19,901 nucleotides of DNA, taken from JBGLNJ01 sp964353405. Its GTDB lineage: Bacteria; Chloroflexota; Anaerolineae; Fen-1058. The position numbers and the translations under genes were made by a program. The notes under the pieces were generated by a model. The model was given only the letters and a program-made list of their open reading frames with translations. It did not search any database and was not told the DNA's origin. This document shows positions 13,886 to 19,901 of the stretch, in pieces; positions within the stretch are counted from its first letter, which is position 1, and every line of letters starts with the position of its first letter. The stretch covers positions 1 through 19,901 of the forward strand of contig CAYGWJ010000093.1 in the NCBI GenBank assembly GCA_964353405.1. The letters run 5' to 3'.

Positions 13886-15298
13886 TCACTCCTGTGGCAA
13901 CGCGATATCAAAGCCGAGGTAATGCCCCAGCGCCTCGCGCGCCGGCGCTTTCACCCAACCTGGCGTCACGCTCACGTGATGACGGTGCCCCTGCATGCCG
14001 ATGTGCAGCAATACCTCTTGAAGATGGGCGACTTGCGCGACGCCGGCGCAGCCGAAAAAGTCATCGGCAATTGGATCGCTCGTGAACTTGCCCTCGCCCA
14101 GGTACATCTTGAGCTTGCCCTCCTCCGTCATCAAGCTGCCGAAGGTAAAGTCCATCGGCGCGATACGCCCGACGTTGCAGCCATAGCCATTGCCTTTCCC
14201 CACAGCATTCGCCAGAATCGCGTGATCGCTGATGTGGCCCTGGCCCGCCATCATGCTGGCCGGCACCGGCCCGCAGTGAAACAAGATACACTTATCGTCG
14301 TCGTCGGCATAGTTGTTGTTCCAGTCCAGGCAGGCCGCCGGTTCGTACGAGGCCAGGCTCAGCGCGCGCATGGCGACTGCGTTGCCCACGTCCACCTCAC
14401 ACGCAGACGCGACGCCGCCGTCGTTCAACGCGCCCATCAACACACACGGCGAGATGCCCAGTTGGGTCTGCATCTCGGTCCAGCAACGCACCGCCAGCGC
14501 GTCCAATTGACACTCGTCCACCAGCTTGTCCAGTGTCACGCCCAGCCGGATGATTTTATCAAACGCTTCGTTTGGCACGCCTTCCCAGGAGGCATAGCCC
14601 GTCATCATTTCCAGCTTGGCCTTGTAAACATCTTCGCCAGGTTGAACCGCCCTCATCCGCGCAAAGATATCCGCAAGATCGAATGTTTCGACGGTGATGC
14701 CATAACGTTGAAGAGTGACCTCGTCAATGCGGACGGTCTTGAAGGGCGTGGTGCGCGCGCCGATCGCGCCGACGGTCATGCCGTCCAGGCCGTTGACCAC
14801 ACGGCAGATGCGGTCGAACTCGTCCACGTTGGCACGGAAGCGGTCGCTCGAAGGCTTGACGGTGTGAGGCTTGAGCGCGGTGAACTTGACGCCATATTGC
14901 CGGAACACATCCATGATCGAAATCTTGCCGCAGAACGAATCGCGCCGCGTGGCAGGCGACATCCGGTCAAGTTCGTCGGGATAGGCCTGGATCAAAATCG
15001 GCACACCGGCGTCTTTGAGCGCGGCCACGGCGCCCGTCTCGTCGCCAAAGTTCGGCAGGGATAGGATGACGCCGCCAAACTTGCCTCGGTTCTCTCGAAG
15101 AAAGTTGGCGTACACTTGTCCTTCGCGCGGGGTCTCGACCGCACCGTGGCGAGTGGCATCTGCATCCAGCATCAGGACGTCGTGCCCCAATGTTTTCAGA
15201 ACACTTGACATCTCTTGGCGCGCCGAGGCGATGAGTGAGGCCGGGAAAAAGCCTCGGTTGCCGAAAAAGAGTGCAAAGACCGTTTTGTGATTTGTCAT
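13886..15298 (-). CDS. L-fucose/L-arabinose isomerase family protein (copy B)
   Basis: A 470-residue paralogue of the protein at 1890-3323. The same landmarks recur: FGNRGFFP near the N-terminus, RRDSFCGKIS, E301 in ACEVDVGNA, D325 in CLDWNNNYADD, and H440/H441 in HRHHVSVTPG. The predicted metal ligands E301 and D325 have identical numbering in both copies. Differences cluster after the DWNNNY block and around the C-terminal histidines (SVTPGW against AMNLSQ), which could mean a different substrate or product. The ATG at 15298 has GGAGG five bases upstream, a strong site. It follows a UroD-like gene by 17 bases and precedes the class II aldolase by six, so it should be co-translated with a complete isomerase, aldolase and kinase set. 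Confidence 0.87.
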   Translation of the reverse strand: MTNHKTVFALFFGNRGFFPASLIASARQEMSSVLKTLGHDVLMLDADATRHGAVETPREGQVYANFLRENRGKFGGVILSLPNFGDETGAVAALKDAGVPILIQAYPDELDRMSPATRRDSFCGKISIMDVFRQYGVKFTALKPHTVKPSSDRFRANVDEFDRICRVVNGLDGMTVGAIGARTTPFKTVRIDEVTLQRYGITVETFDLADIFARMRAVQPGEDVYKAKLEMMTGYASWEGVPNEAFDKIIRLGVTLDKLVDECQLDALAVRCWTEMQTQLGISPCVLMGALNDGGVASACEVDVGNAVAMRALSLASYEPAACLDWNNNYADDDDKCILFHCGPVPASMMAGQGHISDHAILANAVGKGNGYGCNVGRIAPMDFTFGSLMTEEGKLKMYLGEGKFTSDPIADDFFGCAGVAQVAHLQEVLLHIGMQGHRHHVSVTPGWVKAPAREALGHYLGFDIALPQE

Positions 15299-15315
15299 AC
15301 TGTCCTCCGGCGAGG

Positions 15316-16407
15316 TTAATCGAGTGAAACATAAGGCGTTTGGGTGATGGTGTTGACCATCGCCCAGAAATTCTCCATCGGCGTATCGAGCTGGACGTGG
15401 TGCGTCGGCCCGAGGATGAGTCCGCCATTCTTGCCGATGGTCCTGAGCCGCGTGAGCACTTCATTCCGGACTTGGTCTGTCTTGCCGAATGGCAGCGTGT
15501 ACTGCTCATCCATCGAACCCCAGAAGCACAGCTTGTCACCGTATTTCTGTACCAGTTCTGCCGGGTTCATGCACGCGGGCTGAATCGGGTTGAGCACGTC
15601 GAGGCCGATTTCGATCAGGTCAGGAATGATAGCCGAGATATTGCCATCGGAATGATACGCCACCTTGACTTGCGGATTAATCGCCTTGAGCGAGGCAATC
15701 AAGTTCGCCATCTTGGATTTGAGGAATTTGCGCCAAAGCTTGGGCGACATCAACATGCCCGTTTGCATCCCCACGTCATCGCCCGTCCAGATCATGTCCA
15801 CACCCATCTGCACGAGCTTTTGGGCTGCGGTCAAGTGATACTGGTACGGAATGTTTAGGATATGCTCGGCCAGGTCGGGATCTTGCACAAAATCCATCAA
15901 CATCTGTTCATAGCCGCGCAGCGCCCAGGCCGTTTCAAAGATCGTCGTCACCGTCACGCCGACGATCCAGTATTCGTCCTTGAACTCGCGGATCACGCGC
16001 TCGGCTTCGGCATAGAGTTCGGGACGATTCGGATCGGGGCCGGTGTAACCTGCAATCGCTTTTTCATTGGCCAGCGGATGACTGACCATCTCGGTGTAAT
16101 AGCCGACGCCGAACGGGGTCTCGTAAGGTTGCGCCTGCCACGCGATGCCCCATTCATCGGCGTAAGGCTCGCTGGATTGATAGTACGAATTGGCCCAACC
16201 CACCGAAGTCAACAGCATGTCTTCGTCGAGCGCCGTTTCCAGCGCGTAGGTGTTGCCGCCGCCATGCGGGTTGTGCACCTTTTGGCCTTTGAGCTGCAAA
16301 TCGGCGCGCAGCCGGTCGGCGAACTCGGGCGTAAAGCTCACCTGCATCGGGCAGCGGTCGGGCGATTCTCGGTTGAGCGCAGTGAGGACTCGGTCGCGGT
16401 GTTTCAT
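15316..16407 (-). CDS. UroD-like superfamily protein with altered zinc motif (HSDG)
   Basis: A 363-residue member of the UroD/MtaA superfamily, with FETAWALRGYEQ (157-168), WTGDDVG (207-213), FWGSMDEQYTLPFG (295-308) and the C-terminal TPMEN (342-346). The zinc segment reads YHSDGN: H252 is kept but the usual Cys is D254. The third ligand position is a His (H336 in GPTHHVQLDTP) rather than the Cys of MtaA. This may mean a different metal, no metal, or another reaction. The ATG at 16407 is the only reasonable start because an in-frame stop lies a short way upstream. The nearest good Shine-Dalgarno (AGGAG) is over 20 bases away, so translation may be weak. It is followed within 17 bases by fucose-isomerase-like copy B. 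Confidence 0.88.
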   Translation of the reverse strand: MKHRDRVLTALNRESPDRCPMQVSFTPEFADRLRADLQLKGQKVHNPHGGGNTYALETALDEDMLLTSVGWANSYYQSSEPYADEWGIAWQAQPYETPFGVGYYTEMVSHPLANEKAIAGYTGPDPNRPELYAEAERVIREFKDEYWIVGVTVTTIFETAWALRGYEQMLMDFVQDPDLAEHILNIPYQYHLTAAQKLVQMGVDMIWTGDDVGMQTGMLMSPKLWRKFLKSKMANLIASLKAINPQVKVAYHSDGNISAIIPDLIEIGLDVLNPIQPACMNPAELVQKYGDKLCFWGSMDEQYTLPFGKTDQVRNEVLTRLRTIGKNGGLILGPTHHVQLDTPMENFWAMVNTITQTPYVSLD

Positions 16408-16484
16408 AAGCCGGGATCGTTCTCCATCTCCTGACCTTCATGTAGGGCCACTAAGCACTGTCACAATGCTCATTTTCAGGTTTG

Positions 16485-16517
16485 TTTGTCACCCTGAGCG
16501 AAGCGAAGGGTGACAAA
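16485..16517. repeat. Inverted repeat TTTGTCACCCT...AGGGTGACAAA
   Basis: Arms 16485-16495 and 16507-16517 are exact inverted copies around an 11-base loop, GAGCGAAGCGA. The form resembles the CCCTGAGCGAAGCGAAGGG dispersed element that recurs in many environmental bacterial genomes; that link is from memory, not a search. It lies in the 164-base gap between two UroD-like genes. There is no U-run, so a termination role is not supported. Confidence 0.8.
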
Positions 16518-16541
16518 TCGAGTCAGGGTTCGGCTACGCCC

Positions 16542-16569
16542 ATTTGAAATTTGAGATTTGATATTTAAA
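16542..16569. repeat. Seven-base tandem repeat ATTTGAN, four units
   Basis: The units are ATTTGAA, ATTTGAG, ATTTGAT and ATTTAAA, running directly up to the stop of the next UroD-like gene. The stretch is AT-rich within a GC-rich region. It may be a decayed simple repeat; no function is visible. Confidence 0.7.
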
Positions 16570-16571
16570 GT

Positions 16572-17720
16572 CTAGTAGCGCCCGTATTCGAGCGCGGTAT
16601 CAAAAGCGGCGACAATGTTTTCCGGCGGGACAAGCGCCTGGATGTTGTGAACGGCGGCAAAAATAAATCCGCCGCCGGGGGCCAGGTCGTCAATGCGCCG
16701 CTTGACTTCGTCCACGACTTTTTGCGGCTTGCCGAAGGGCAACACGTGTTGAGTGTCCACTCCGCCGCCCCAGAAGGTGATGTCGCGGCCAAAGTCTTGC
16801 TTGAGCTTTTTTGTGTCCATGCCCATGGCCGAAACTTGGACCGGGTTGAGAATGTCAAAGCCCAGGTCAATCAGGTCAGGAATCAGATCGCGTGTAGCTC
16901 CACAACTGTGATAAAACAGCCTGGCATCCGTCTTTTTCTTGATCGCTTCCACCAGCCGGCGCTGCTTGGGCTTGATCCGCTTGCGGTAAAGGTCCGGCTT
17001 GATGAGCCAGCCGTTCTGACCGGCCACGTCATCCCAGAACGTGAACACGTGGAGATATTTGCCGACGTGATCGAGATAACTGTTACACGACTCGATGTAG
17101 ATGTCGGTGATCTTGTCCATCATCCGGTCTGCAAAGGCCGGTTCGCTGACGAGCGCCATCAGGAAATTCGGCAGGCCCATCGTGCGGGCGGGCTGCTCAA
17201 AGAGGCCGCCGCCGATGACGGCGCTGCCCACGAGCGCATAGTCCGTGTTCTCATACAAGTACTTGGCTTGCTCGGCCAGCTTGATGTTGACCTCGACCGG
17301 ATCAGGGCGCGGCCAGTTGTAATTGTCGAGCGCCTCCATCGTCGGCTCTTGGATCGGGAACTCGACCCAGTCAAAGTAAAAGCCGTTCTGCTTGGGCATG
17401 TGCAGCTTGGAGCCCCAGCGATCAATGAAGGCGTAATAATCGCCTTCCTCAAAAATGTTCACGCCGGTGGTCGTGGCGGCTGGAAGTTGCACCATCCGCA
17501 AGTCTACGCCAAAGCGTTCCATCAGCGCTTGGTCCACATAGGGCAACTGCTGGACATGGTCCAGCATCTTGATTTCTTCGAGCGGCAGCCCCAGATACTG
17601 TTTGAGCGTGATGTAGCTGCTCTTGGCAATGGACGAGACGATCGTCCCGCCCAGGTCAATCGGAATGCGATCTGGCTCTTTATGGTTGAGAGCCAGCAAG
17701 ACTCGCTCGCGTGGCGTCAT
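16572..17720 (-). CDS. UroD-like methyltransferase-superfamily protein
   Basis: A 382-residue protein of the UroD/MtaA superfamily, slightly longer than the other two in the window. The presumed zinc motif is FYHSCGAT with H271 and C273. The third position is H358 in FAAVHNIQALVPPEN, again His instead of the MtaA Cys. Other landmarks: FWDDVAGQNG (228-237), LNPVQVSA (291-298) and FWGGGVDTQHVLPFG (316-330). The ATG at 17720 is chosen because GGAG lies six bases upstream and the MTPRERVLLALNHKEPDR start is typical of this family. A start nine codons earlier would run into the 28-base palindrome. It is the first enzyme gene after the ABC importer, so it probably acts early on the imported compound. 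No corrinoid gene adjoins this copy; it could share the carrier encoded at 3386-4018. Confidence 0.9.
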   Translation of the reverse strand: MTPRERVLLALNHKEPDRIPIDLGGTIVSSIAKSSYITLKQYLGLPLEEIKMLDHVQQLPYVDQALMERFGVDLRMVQLPAATTTGVNIFEEGDYYAFIDRWGSKLHMPKQNGFYFDWVEFPIQEPTMEALDNYNWPRPDPVEVNIKLAEQAKYLYENTDYALVGSAVIGGGLFEQPARTMGLPNFLMALVSEPAFADRMMDKITDIYIESCNSYLDHVGKYLHVFTFWDDVAGQNGWLIKPDLYRKRIKPKQRRLVEAIKKKTDARLFYHSCGATRDLIPDLIDLGFDILNPVQVSAMGMDTKKLKQDFGRDITFWGGGVDTQHVLPFGKPQKVVDEVKRRIDDLAPGGGFIFAAVHNIQALVPPENIVAAFDTALEYGRY

Positions 17721-17732
17721 GTTTCTCTCCGC

Positions 17733-17760
17733 GTAGAGACGTTCCATGGAACGTCTCTAC
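17733..17760. repeat. Perfect 28-base palindrome between permease and UroD-like gene
   Basis: The half-site GTAGAGACGTTCCA (17733-17746) is followed immediately by its exact reverse complement (17747-17760). It occupies most of the 41-base gap. As RNA it gives a long hairpin just after the permease stop, which could stop exonucleases or lower downstream expression. Its form resembles GTAGAGACGT-type dispersed palindromes known from several bacterial phyla (recalled, not searched). Confidence 0.93.
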
Positions 17761-17761
17761 C

Positions 17762-18790
17762 TTAGGCCAACCGTCTGCGCAGAACCGCTTGCAGCGCAAC
17801 GGAGACGACAATGATCAAGCCATAGATGAGCTGGGTCCAATAGGCCAGCCAGCCGGCAGCGACGATGCCAGGATTGATGATGGCGATGATAAAGGCGGCG
17901 ACGAATGTCCCAAAGATGGTGCCTGTCCCGCCAAAGACCGATGTGCCGCCCAGGAACACGGAAGCCAGCGTGTTCAATAAATAGCCTTCGCCCAAGGTGG
18001 GCCACAGGAAGAGAACTTCTTCGCTGACGACAAAACCCGCAAAGGCAGCCGTCACGCCGACGATGGCAAAGGTCAGTATCTTGGTGCGGTCCACGTCCAC
18101 GCCCATCAGCCGGGCGCTATCCACGTTGTCGCCGACGAGATAGACGTGCGCGCCGAACTTGTGGTGGTTCAAAAAGAACCACACGACGATGGCAATGATA
18201 ATCATCCAGATAAATTGCATCGGCAGCACGCCGCCGATCCTGCCGACCAGTAGAGGGTACAGGATGGTTTGTCTAACCGGCGTCATGCCCAGTCCTTGAC
18301 CGTTCGTCACCACCATCACCACGCCCCGCCACAAGAACTGCGTTCCGATCGTTGCAACCAGCGAGGGGATGCCGAGCTTGACGACGATGACGCCATTCAA
18401 CCAGCCTGCGAACAATCCGGCCAGGAGGCAGGCGATAAAGCCCAGATAGACGCCCAGTTGGGGATTCGTTGTGCTGAACAGCAAGAACACCACATCAAAG
18501 GCCGCCATGCCCCACGCCATAACGGAACCGAAGGACAGGTCAATTTCCTTGGCGATGACGACGAGCGTCAAGGGAATCGCCATCAGGGCAAAGAAGGGCG
18601 TTGTGGACATGAGGGAATTGTAGATATCGTAGGCCCCAAAGGTCCGGGGGGACCGCCAAAAGAAAAACGCCCAGATGAGCAAGGCGACAAAGACGATGGC
18701 GATCTGTAGAGCGTACTTGCGCAACAGTCTTGCAAATCTGCCTCTCTGCGCAGTGGGTGAGAGCGGCCTTGCTTCAGCTACGGAATTCAT
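17762..18790 (-). CDS. Sugar ABC transporter permease (ribose/RbsC type)
   Basis: A 342-residue inner-membrane permease of the BPD_transp_2 family, which forms the channel of ribose/xylose-type importers. Many hydrophobic segments are visible, the first at about residues 28-45 (IAIVFVALLIWAFFF) and others through LVVIAKEIDLSFGSV, FMWMI-like stretches and the C-terminal QLIYGLIIVVSVALQAV. The family signature EIDLSFGSVMAWG (about 82-94) and the late GTGTIFGTFVAAFII segment match RbsC relatives. The ATG at 18790 has GGGAGG eight bases upstream. An alternative ATG seven codons earlier overlaps the ATPase stop as ATGA but lacks a good ribosome site. It works with the ATPase upstream and the binding protein beyond; the sugar is not deducible. 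Confidence 0.94.
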   Translation of the reverse strand: MNSVAEARPLSPTAQRGRFARLLRKYALQIAIVFVALLIWAFFFWRSPRTFGAYDIYNSLMSTTPFFALMAIPLTLVVIAKEIDLSFGSVMAWGMAAFDVVFLLFSTTNPQLGVYLGFIACLLAGLFAGWLNGVIVVKLGIPSLVATIGTQFLWRGVVMVVTNGQGLGMTPVRQTILYPLLVGRIGGVLPMQFIWMIIIAIVVWFFLNHHKFGAHVYLVGDNVDSARLMGVDVDRTKILTFAIVGVTAAFAGFVVSEEVLFLWPTLGEGYLLNTLASVFLGGTSVFGGTGTIFGTFVAAFIIAIINPGIVAAGWLAYWTQLIYGLIIVVSVALQAVLRRRLA

Positions 18791-18807
18791 TTGACTTGCC
18801 TCCCTTA

Positions 18808-19587
18808 TCATCCAGCCGTTTGGTTGCTGATCTCAAGGCTTCCTGTCCGGGCGAGATGAGTCAGCCGGTCAATCAGCTCGTCGAACGTCAGCTCACCCTT
18901 CATAAACTGGCCTGCGACGGTGCCACGGTCGAGCACCACAATGCGGTCTGCGACGGGATAGACGTGGACGATGTTGTGATCAATAAAAACGGCGGACTTG
19001 CCCGCCTGCTTGATCCCGGTGACGAAATCCAGGCATTTCTTGGTCTCGGTCAGTGACAGGCCCATCGTCGGTTCGTCGAGAATAATCAGCTCGGCCTCGA
19101 AATAGAGCGCGCGTGTGATCGCAACGCCCTGGCGCTCGCCGCCGGAAAAAGTCCCGACGGTGGACTCGGGCGTGACCGCCGATGAGGTAAAGCCCATGGC
19201 GGTATTCATCAGCTTTTGGGTTTCGTTTCTCATCGCGTTGATGTCGAGCAGCCCCCAACGGTTGGAAAGCTCGCGACCCATAAAGATATTGCGCCACAAG
19301 GATTGCAGGTCGGCCAAGGCCCTTTCCTGATACACGACCTCGACGCCCAGATCGCGCGCCCTGGCGACGGACAAGTGATCAATCTTTTTATTCTTCCAAT
19401 AGATTTCGCCGCCAGGGTCCGGTTGGTGGTAGCCGGTAATGATCTTGACCAGCGTGGACTTGCCCGCGCCGTTGTCGCCGAGCAACCCCACAATCTCGTT
19501 GGTCCCGACCTGAAAGTCCACGTTGTGAAGCGCAGATACCTCACCGAATGTCTTGGAGACATTCTTGAGTTGGAGTACATAATCCAC
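18808..19587 (-). CDS. Sugar ABC transporter ATP-binding protein, single domain
   Basis: A 259-residue ATPase that should power the importer. Motifs: Walker A GDNGAGKST (37-45), Q-loop VYQERAL with Q87, signature FSGGERQ (147-153), Walker B LIILDEP (167-173; D171, E172), and the H-loop IDHN with H204. Ribose-type importers often use a duplicated ATPase of about 500 aa (RbsA); this one has a single domain, like FrcA of fructose importers, so it would act as a homodimer. The start is GTG at 19587, seven bases after a full AGGAGG. A nearby ATG at 19580 is out of frame. The stop is 17 bases from the chosen permease start. Confidence 0.95.
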   Translation of the reverse strand: MDYVLQLKNVSKTFGEVSALHNVDFQVGTNEIVGLLGDNGAGKSTLVKIITGYHQPDPGGEIYWKNKKIDHLSVARARDLGVEVVYQERALADLQSLWRNIFMGRELSNRWGLLDINAMRNETQKLMNTAMGFTSSAVTPESTVGTFSGGERQGVAITRALYFEAELIILDEPTMGLSLTETKKCLDFVTGIKQAGKSAVFIDHNIVHVYPVADRIVVLDRGTVAGQFMKGELTFDELIDRLTHLARTGSLEISNQTAG

Positions 19588-19606
19588 CCAACCACCTCCT
19601 GGTTCT

Positions 19607-19639
19607 ATGCGGCGCGGGATGTTGCGTCCCGCGCCGCAT
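19607..19639. repeat. 13-base-pair GC-rich hairpin between binding protein and ATPase genes
   Basis: ATGCGGCGCGGGA (19607-19619) pairs exactly with 19627-19639 around a seven-base loop. No U-run follows in the minus-strand direction. Such hairpins after a binding-protein gene often raise its transcript relative to the ATPase and permease. Confidence 0.88.
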
Positions 19640-19651
19640 GCGTTCCTGATC

Positions 19652-19689
19652 AGACCTTGAAGGTTTTGCGTGGAGCGCCTTGAAGGTCT
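19652..19689. repeat. Second inverted repeat just after the binding-protein stop
   Basis: AGACCTTGAAGG (19652-19663) and CCTTGAAGGTCT (19678-19689) pair at 11 of 12 positions around a 14-base loop, and also read as a direct repeat of CCTTGAAGG. With the 19607-19639 hairpin it forms a double stem-loop in a 108-base gap. Confidence 0.75.
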
Positions 19690-19695
19690 AGGGAC

Positions 19696-19901
19696 TTAGC
19701 GGATATTCTTCTCTGCCAGCGGCGCGACAAAGTCAACGTTGCTCTTGTCCACAAAGCCCGCGCCGGTATTGATGGCCAGGCCAGAGAAGCCATAGACCTT
19801 GGTCAGGCAGATATTCAGGATGGGGAGATACCCCTGCAGCCACGGCTGCTGGTCAATCACGAGGCCGGTATAGCCGCTCTTGATCGCCGCCGCCGTCGCG
19901 G
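19696..19901 (-). CDS. Sugar ABC transporter substrate-binding protein, C-terminal end only
   Basis: Only the last roughly 68 codons are inside the window; the gene continues past the right edge and stops at TAA 19698-19696. The segment GLVIDQQPWLQGYLPILN is characteristic of the C-terminal lobe of periplasmic sugar-binding proteins of the ribose/rhizopine type, and the ending VDFVAPLAEKNIR fits. It would capture the substrate outside the membrane and deliver it to the permease and ATPase encoded just downstream. Gene order binding protein, ATPase, permease is standard. Because the N-terminal lobe and signal sequence are missing, ligand identity cannot be judged. Confidence 0.9.
   Translation of the reverse strand, partial: ATAAAIKSGYTGLVIDQQPWLQGYLPILNICLTKVYGFSGLAINTGAGFVDKSNVDFVAPLAEKNIR

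Noticed and set aside
13634..15064. Long open frame of over 470 codons on the plus strand
   Set aside because: It lies opposite the fucose-isomerase-like and class II aldolase genes, has no recognisable motifs and a composition typical of antisense of GC-rich codons.
7646..18790. AI-2 (Lsr) uptake and degradation operon, suggested by the importer, FGGY kinase and LsrF-type aldolase
   Set aside because: No LsrG, LsrR or second permease is seen, the class I aldolase is a ferredoxin fusion with an AOR partner, and several isomerases point to sugar catabolism.
19607..19639. Intrinsic terminator
   Set aside because: The stem is strong but no U-run follows on the transcribed strand; the same holds for the stems at 17733-17760 and 5077-5101.

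Overview
The window is a single co-directional block. Nineteen protein genes, the first and last cut by the window edges, all read on the minus strand. Spacings are short, there are two four-base start/stop overlaps (ATGA), and no plus-strand gene can be supported. Coding DNA is GC-rich (about 60-68 % by hand count of sample lines). A tungsten-type aldehyde:ferredoxin oxidoreductase, a ferredoxin domain and a corrinoid protein point to an anaerobic bacterium. The gene mix and the dispersed palindromes between genes are reminiscent of uncultured Chloroflexota (Anaerolineae-like); this is an inference, not proven by a marker gene.

In transcription order (right to left) the window starts with a sugar ABC importer: the C-terminal end of a substrate-binding protein (19696-19901), a single-domain ATPase and a ribose-type permease. 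Next come two UroD-like (methyltransferase superfamily) proteins, an L-fucose-isomerase-like protein, a class II ketose-bisphosphate aldolase, an FGGY sugar kinase, a D-lyxose-isomerase-like cupin and a GDSL/SGNH esterase. Then follows the most unusual part: a class I (DeoC/FbaB-type) aldolase homologue that has lost its Schiff-base lysine, a second one that keeps the lysine and is fused to a ferredoxin domain with sixteen cluster cysteines, and an AOR-family oxidoreductase overlapping it by ATGA. An AT-richer RNase HI gene with a probable frameshift is coupled to AOR. The left end holds a third UroD-like protein with a corrinoid carrier, a second fucose-isomerase-like paralogue, a creatinase/aminopeptidase-P-fold protein lacking most metal ligands, and a truncated zinc alcohol dehydrogenase.

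Taken together this reads as a catabolic operon for an imported sugar or sugar derivative. Proposed flow: import, possible ester removal (SGNH), possible corrinoid-dependent demethylation (UroD-like proteins plus corrinoid protein), aldose/ketose isomerisation, phosphorylation, retro-aldol cleavage, and oxidation of the aldehyde by AOR with electrons passing to the fused ferredoxin, or its reduction by the alcohol dehydrogenase. The substrate cannot be named from sequence. The candidate undescribed system is the aldolase-ferredoxin/AOR module with its lysine-less partner. The second candidate is the repeated pairing of UroD-like proteins with fucose-isomerase-like proteins.

There is no gap above 300 bases. 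The larger intergenic stretches (10423-10610, 16408-16571, 12868-12976, 19588-19695) hold repeats or hairpins and no convincing promoter. No regulator, tRNA, rRNA, CRISPR array or transposase was seen.
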